7,462 nucleotides of DNA from Candidatus Iainarchaeum sp. (GTDB lineage: Archaea > Iainarchaeota > Iainarchaeia > Iainarchaeales > GCA-2688035). The position numbers and the translations under genes are program-made. Below are positions 4,393-7,462 of the stretch, piece after piece. The stretch lies in NCBI GenBank assembly GCA_016931555.1, contig JAFGEM010000026.1, forward strand, positions 1 to 7,462, given 5' to 3'. The notes under the pieces were generated by a model that saw only the letters and a program-made list of their open reading frames with translations, made no database searches and was not told the DNA's origin. The number at the start of each line of letters is the position of its first letter. The stretch's first letter is position 1.

Positions 4393-5832
4393 ATGGAAAA
4401 AGAGTGCCTGCTTGGATGGAAAACCAGGCAAATGGAAAATTCCAAAAAAACCCTGTGCAAAGGCAAGGCAGAGAGCATAATTGAATGCAATTCAGGCGAG
4501 AAAAGGTATTGTGTTGATTTGCCGGAACTTTCTTTTGAAGAAAGCTTTCTGCTTGATAAAATAAAAACCTGTTTTCAGGAAACAGCAGGCAAAAAAAGAG
4601 AGCTCGATTTTTTTATAGAGGACTATTGCGTCGAAAACAAAATTCTCTTGGATTCCGCGCAATTCAAATACTTTCACAAGATTCTGGATCTCGAACTATT
4701 CGGATTCTCAGTTTTAAGCTGCTTTCTTGATGATGAAAACATTGAGGAAATAGCAGTAATTGGAGTTGGTGAGAAAAACCCTGTCTTTATTTTTCACAAA
4801 AAATTCGGCTGGCTCAAAACAAATGTTTTCTTTCAAAATGCCGAGCTTGTCAGGGATATTGTAAATAAGATTGCACGCGACTTGGGGAGAAGGCTTACAA
4901 TGGAAAAACCCAAGATAAATGCAACGCTGCCCGACGGAAGCAGGCTTACTGCAACACTGCCGCCGATATCAAAAGAGCCGAGCGTGACAATAAGAAAATT
5001 TCGGACAGCGCCGTTTACGCCAGTAGAGCTTATCGAAAACAAAACATTTTCGGGCGCGTTCTGCGCATTCATCTGGCTCGCAATAGAATTAGACTGCAGT
5101 TTTCTCATAGCAGGCAATACAGGAAGCGGAAAAACCTCGACGCTGAACTGCCTGCTCTCCTTTGTGCCCGAAAACGAGAGAATCATTGTAATAGAAGAGA
5201 CTCCCGAAATCAATCTCCCCCACGAGCACATTATAAGCATGACAGTAGTAAAAGAACAAAAAATCGGCATGGGCTCGCTCATTATCGACACTTTAAGGAT
5301 GCGCCCAGACCGCGTTTCAGTGGGAGAAATGCGATGCAGGCAGGAGGCACTTGCATTCACGGACACACTCCTTGCAGGGCAGGGCAGGGGCAGCTACGCA
5401 ACATTCCACGCCCAATCATCAAACGAAGCAATAGGCAGGCTAAAATCATTCGGCATAAATCCGCTTGACCTGAATGCAATTGACTTGCTGATAATCCAAA
5501 AAAGATGGCTGGAAAACTCTGGCAATGGCTCGTTTGAAAAGCGCAGAATAATTGACGTGTCTGAAATTTTGACAGGAGAAAAAGGAATAGAATTAAACCG
5601 CGTTTTTGAATTTGACTTTGGAAAAGACAAATTGGAAGTCGCGGGAAAAAGCAGGCGCTTAATGGACAGGGCCAGGGACTATTTGGGATTGGACGAGAAA
5701 GGCTTTGCAAGGGAATTAAAAAAAAGGCAGGGGATGCTTGAAAAACTATGCGGAAAGAAAAAAAGCCTTGCAGAATTTTTTCAGGAAATAAACAAAAAAA
5801 AGGCGATGAAATGCCCGGCAAAAAAAATATGA
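4393..5832 (+). CDS. type IV filament (pilus/archaellum-like) secretion ATPase, FlaI/TadA/VirB11 family
   Basis: Hexameric cytoplasmic motor that powers assembly of a type IV pilus-like filament through the platform proteins encoded next. 479 residues. Family motifs in order: an N-terminal region ending in the KINATLPDGSRLTATLPP block and the SVTIRKF segment, Walker A GNTGSGKT (241-248, K247), Asp box EETPEI (268-273, usually EDTPE), RMRPDR (302-307), Walker B VGEMR (310-314, catalytic E312), and His box ATFHAQS (H339). The Lys-rich C-terminal tail of about 130 residues is typical of archaeal members. A TTG start at 4342 would add 17 residues but lies upstream of the TATA box, so the ATG at 4393 is chosen. 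The stop overlaps the next start as ATGA (5829-5832). The last codons contain two A-runs in which A AAA AAG (5796-5802) and A AAA AAA (5820-5826) sit in frame as possible -1 slippage sites. Whether the filament is adhesive, DNA-uptake or motile cannot be told without the pilins. Confidence 0.93.
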   Translation: MEKECLLGWKTRQMENSKKTLCKGKAESIIECNSGEKRYCVDLPELSFEESFLLDKIKTCFQETAGKKRELDFFIEDYCVENKILLDSAQFKYFHKILDLELFGFSVLSCFLDDENIEEIAVIGVGEKNPVFIFHKKFGWLKTNVFFQNAELVRDIVNKIARDLGRRLTMEKPKINATLPDGSRLTATLPPISKEPSVTIRKFRTAPFTPVELIENKTFSGAFCAFIWLAIELDCSFLIAGNTGSGKTSTLNCLLSFVPENERIIVIEETPEINLPHEHIISMTVVKEQKIGMGSLIIDTLRMRPDRVSVGEMRCRQEALAFTDTLLAGQGRGSYATFHAQSSNEAIGRLKSFGINPLDLNAIDLLIIQKRWLENSGNGSFEKRRIIDVSEILTGEKGIELNRVFEFDFGKDKLEVAGKSRRLMDRARDYLGLDEKGFARELKKRQGMLEKLCGKKKSLAEFFQEINKKKAMKCPAKKI

Positions 5833-6563
5833 TAAGCGAAAAAAATTTTTCACACGCACTCCTGTGTGGAGTGCTTGCATGGTTTGTTTTGACAATTGCC
5901 ACGGAAAATGCTCTTTTTGGCTTAGCGTCAGGCTGCACTGCATTTCTAGCTGCCTTGGCAGCCAAACAGCTTTTGCCTTTTCTGAAAGAGAAAAAGCGAA
6001 TCGCATTTATAGAGCGGGATCTGCCCTTTGCATTAATGTCTATTTCAATTGACTTGGGTTTAAACATTGCCTTTGAAAAAGCCATTTTGAACATTGCAGA
6101 AAGCAACCTAAAGATTAGCAAAGAGTTCAAGAGAATTCTTTTGGATGCAAAGAAAAAAGGCATGAGCATTCCAAGTTCCCTCATAGCGTTTTCAGAAAGA
6201 ACAAAAAGCACTCTAGTGAAGAGAGTTGTGCTCCAGCTAAACAGCATTTACATTTATGGAGCTCGCGAAGCAAGTCAAAGCTCTGAAGCAGTCAGGCGCC
6301 TTGCACTGGAAATTTTTTCAGCACAAAAAGCAGAGAGCACGGCTTTTTCAGGCAAGCTCGTTGTTTTCTCACTCATGTTCATAGCAGTCTCAGCAGTAAT
6401 TCCTGCATTTTTCCAGAGCTTTATCATAGTAGGGAGCATGGTTCTGCAGCTTGAATTGACAGCAGCCCAAATTTTTTTTGCAATAGCAATACTCTTCCCA
6501 GCCCTGGATATTTTCGTGCTTGCCTACATCAAGGCAAAGACACCAGTATTCCTGAGGGATTGA
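5829..6563 (+). CDS. type II secretion system F-domain platform protein, TadC/TadB-like (first of two)
   Basis: Inner-membrane platform protein that couples the motor ATPase to filament growth. 244 residues from the chosen start. Two N-terminal membrane segments (about 9-25, 29-50) are followed by a cytoplasmic helical T2SSF domain (about 62-172) opening with ERDLPFALMSISIDLGLNI, the usual RDLPxxL..L..GxxI pattern, then two C-terminal membrane segments (about 177-200, 212-233). The stop TGA of the ATPase overlaps this ATG as ATGA, indicating translational coupling. In-frame alternatives are ATG 5811 (six residues longer, with GGCGAT two bases too close to act as a good Shine-Dalgarno) and ATG 5748 (27 residues longer, deep in the ATPase). 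The -1 frame is open across the end of the ATPase, so a slippage fusion is formally possible. Only one F domain is present, unlike FlaJ, which carries two in one chain. Confidence 0.88.
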   Translation: MISEKNFSHALLCGVLAWFVLTIATENALFGLASGCTAFLAALAAKQLLPFLKEKKRIAFIERDLPFALMSISIDLGLNIAFEKAILNIAESNLKISKEFKRILLDAKKKGMSIPSSLIAFSERTKSTLVKRVVLQLNSIYIYGAREASQSSEAVRRLALEIFSAQKAESTAFSGKLVVFSLMFIAVSAVIPAFFQSFIIVGSMVLQLELTAAQIFFAIAILFPALDIFVLAYIKAKTPVFLRD

Positions 6564-6598
6564 AATGAAATTTTTTTGTGCCTAACATGAATTTTTGC

Positions 6599-6603
6599 GG
6601 AGG
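6599..6603 (+). promoter_or_regulatory. strong Shine-Dalgarno for the second platform gene
   Basis: GGAGG lies 6 nt before the ATG at 6610 and is complementary to the conserved CCUCC of the 16S rRNA 3' end. It is the only strong ribosome site in the window. It decides for ATG 6610 against the in-frame TTG at 6595, which lies upstream of it. Confidence 0.8.
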
Positions 6604-6609
6604 AGTAAA

Positions 6610-7461
6610 ATGAAATTTTTTGAACCGGAATTTTTAAAGCGCGCCAGCCTAATTGCAATACTGCTCTGCATTCCCGCAGGCGCACTAACGCTTTACACAA
6701 ACACAGAATTCTTATACATAATTATTTTTTGTTTTTGTTCCCTCCCAACAGGAATAACGCTAAACTATTTTCTCGAGCAATACCTCCAAGAGCGCGCAAA
6801 AAGAAAAAAAGAAGATTTGATTCCAGACCTGCTTCTGCAGGCAAGCGCATTTCCAGCGGGCATGCCAATAACAAAAACAATAGGCTTCTTTTCCCAAACA
6901 GGATTCGGAAAATTAGGAAAAGAATTCCAAACAGCATTGGAAGAAATTGAAAAAGGGGCAAGCATACAAAAAGCCCTGTACAACATAAAAAAGCGCTGCA
7001 AAAGCAGCATAATTGACAGGACAATTGAACTGCTTGTAAGGGGATACGAAAGCGGAGCAGACATGAGCACTGTATTCAGAAACACTGCAGAAGACTTTTT
7101 TGCAACAAAAAACATTCTGCGCGAAAGAAATGCCGCGCTAGTAGTAGAAAAATACACTTTACTGCTCGCAGGCGGCATTATAGTGCCCGCAGTATTAGGG
7201 CTGCTGTTTGGAATGGTTCACGGCATTGATTTTACTGGCTTAAGCGAACTCGAAATTGGGGCAACAACAGCAGAACAGAACAGCAGCCTATTGCAGACAA
7301 TAATGCTTGCAAACCAAATCTATATTGCAGAATATGCAATCCTAGCCAGCATTTTTCTCGCATTACAGGAGGGAAACACAAAAAAATCGTTTTTATACGC
7401 TCTTTTCCTATTGCCTGTTTCCTTTGCAGTAAACGCCATAACTAAAACAATTTTTATTTAA
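6610..7461 (+). CDS. type II secretion system F-domain platform protein, TadB/TadC-like (second of two)
   Basis: Second inner-membrane platform protein, 283 residues. Two N-terminal membrane segments (about 12-30 and 34-55) are followed by a charged turn (ERAKRKKEDL), a T2SSF domain (about 68-180) opening IPDLLLQASAFPAGMPITK, and a membrane segment at about 183-204 (KYTLLLAGG, IVPAVLGLLFG, a pattern common in archaeal members). A roughly 30-residue loop outside the membrane with GATTAEQN follows, then two more segments (about 233-253 and 260-279). The final helix pair makes five predicted segments, one more than its partner. It lies 46 nt after the first platform gene on the same strand, with its own Shine-Dalgarno, so it is probably co-transcribed. 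With its partner it likely forms the heterodimeric platform that archaeal FlaJ or bacterial TadB-TadC provide (known for the families). The stop TAA ends one base before the window edge, so further operon genes would lie beyond it. Confidence 0.88.
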   Translation: MKFFEPEFLKRASLIAILLCIPAGALTLYTNTEFLYIIIFCFCSLPTGITLNYFLEQYLQERAKRKKEDLIPDLLLQASAFPAGMPITKTIGFFSQTGFGKLGKEFQTALEEIEKGASIQKALYNIKKRCKSSIIDRTIELLVRGYESGADMSTVFRNTAEDFFATKNILRERNAALVVEKYTLLLAGGIIVPAVLGLLFGMVHGIDFTGLSELEIGATTAEQNSSLLQTIMLANQIYIAEYAILASIFLALQEGNTKKSFLYALFLLPVSFAVNAITKTIFI

Positions 7462-7462
7462 A

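Noticed and set aside
5748..5828. Longer N-terminus for the first platform protein (ATG 5748 or 5811)
   Set aside because: The ATGA overlap at 5829 is the usual coupling arrangement; the longer forms add Lys-rich residues overlapping the ATPase tail. The 5811 start cannot be fully excluded.
5357..6247. 296-residue minus-strand open frame
   Set aside because: Antisense to the secretion ATPase His box, C-terminus and first platform gene, all with clear family motifs; no own start signal.

Overview
The window looks like a stretch of an A-rich archaeal chromosome, plausibly from a DPANN-type or other small uncultured archaeon (inference). Support: the tRNA gene carries no encoded CCA; TATA-like boxes sit about 25-30 nt upstream of start codons, as for archaeal and often leaderless transcripts; and a FlaI/TadA-like secretion ATPase is followed by two single-domain platform proteins, a common archaeal type IV filament arrangement. 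No ribosomal or other strong phylogenetic marker is present, so the lineage stays open.

Layout. 1-669 is the 3' part of a cis-prenyltransferase gene (uppS family, polyprenyl diphosphate synthase), entering exactly at its catalytic DGNRR motif. 717-789 is a tRNA-Gln(CUG) gene. 790-1149 has no credible protein gene. It holds two further exact 20-nt copies of the tRNA 3' end, at 871 and 981, embedded in a chain of perfect or near-perfect palindromes, then a T-rich tail. 1150-1593 encodes an unrecognised 147-residue basic protein. 1636-4329 encodes a complete P2-type cation ATPase of the SERCA/PacL type with every expected Ca2+ ligand position filled. 4393-7461 is an operon-like block: secretion ATPase, first platform protein (ATGA stop/start overlap) and second platform protein (strong Shine-Dalgarno).

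How they work together. The last three genes make the cytoplasmic motor and inner-membrane platform of a type IV filament (archaeal pilus, Epd/Tad-like). Pilins, prepilin peptidase and accessory genes are not in the window and may follow. The prenyltransferase supplies the lipid carrier for glycan transfer, and the P-type ATPase exports or sequesters Ca2+. Neither is obviously tied to the filament operon.

The most unusual part is the array after the tRNA. Copies of the T-loop-to-3'-end segment recur at about 100-nt spacing. Each spacer holds two hairpins and a GAGATTC heptamer complementary to GAATCTC inside the flanking tRNA-end copies. It could be the footprint of repeated site-specific integration at the tRNA, or a small palindromic element that spreads as tRNA-end units.
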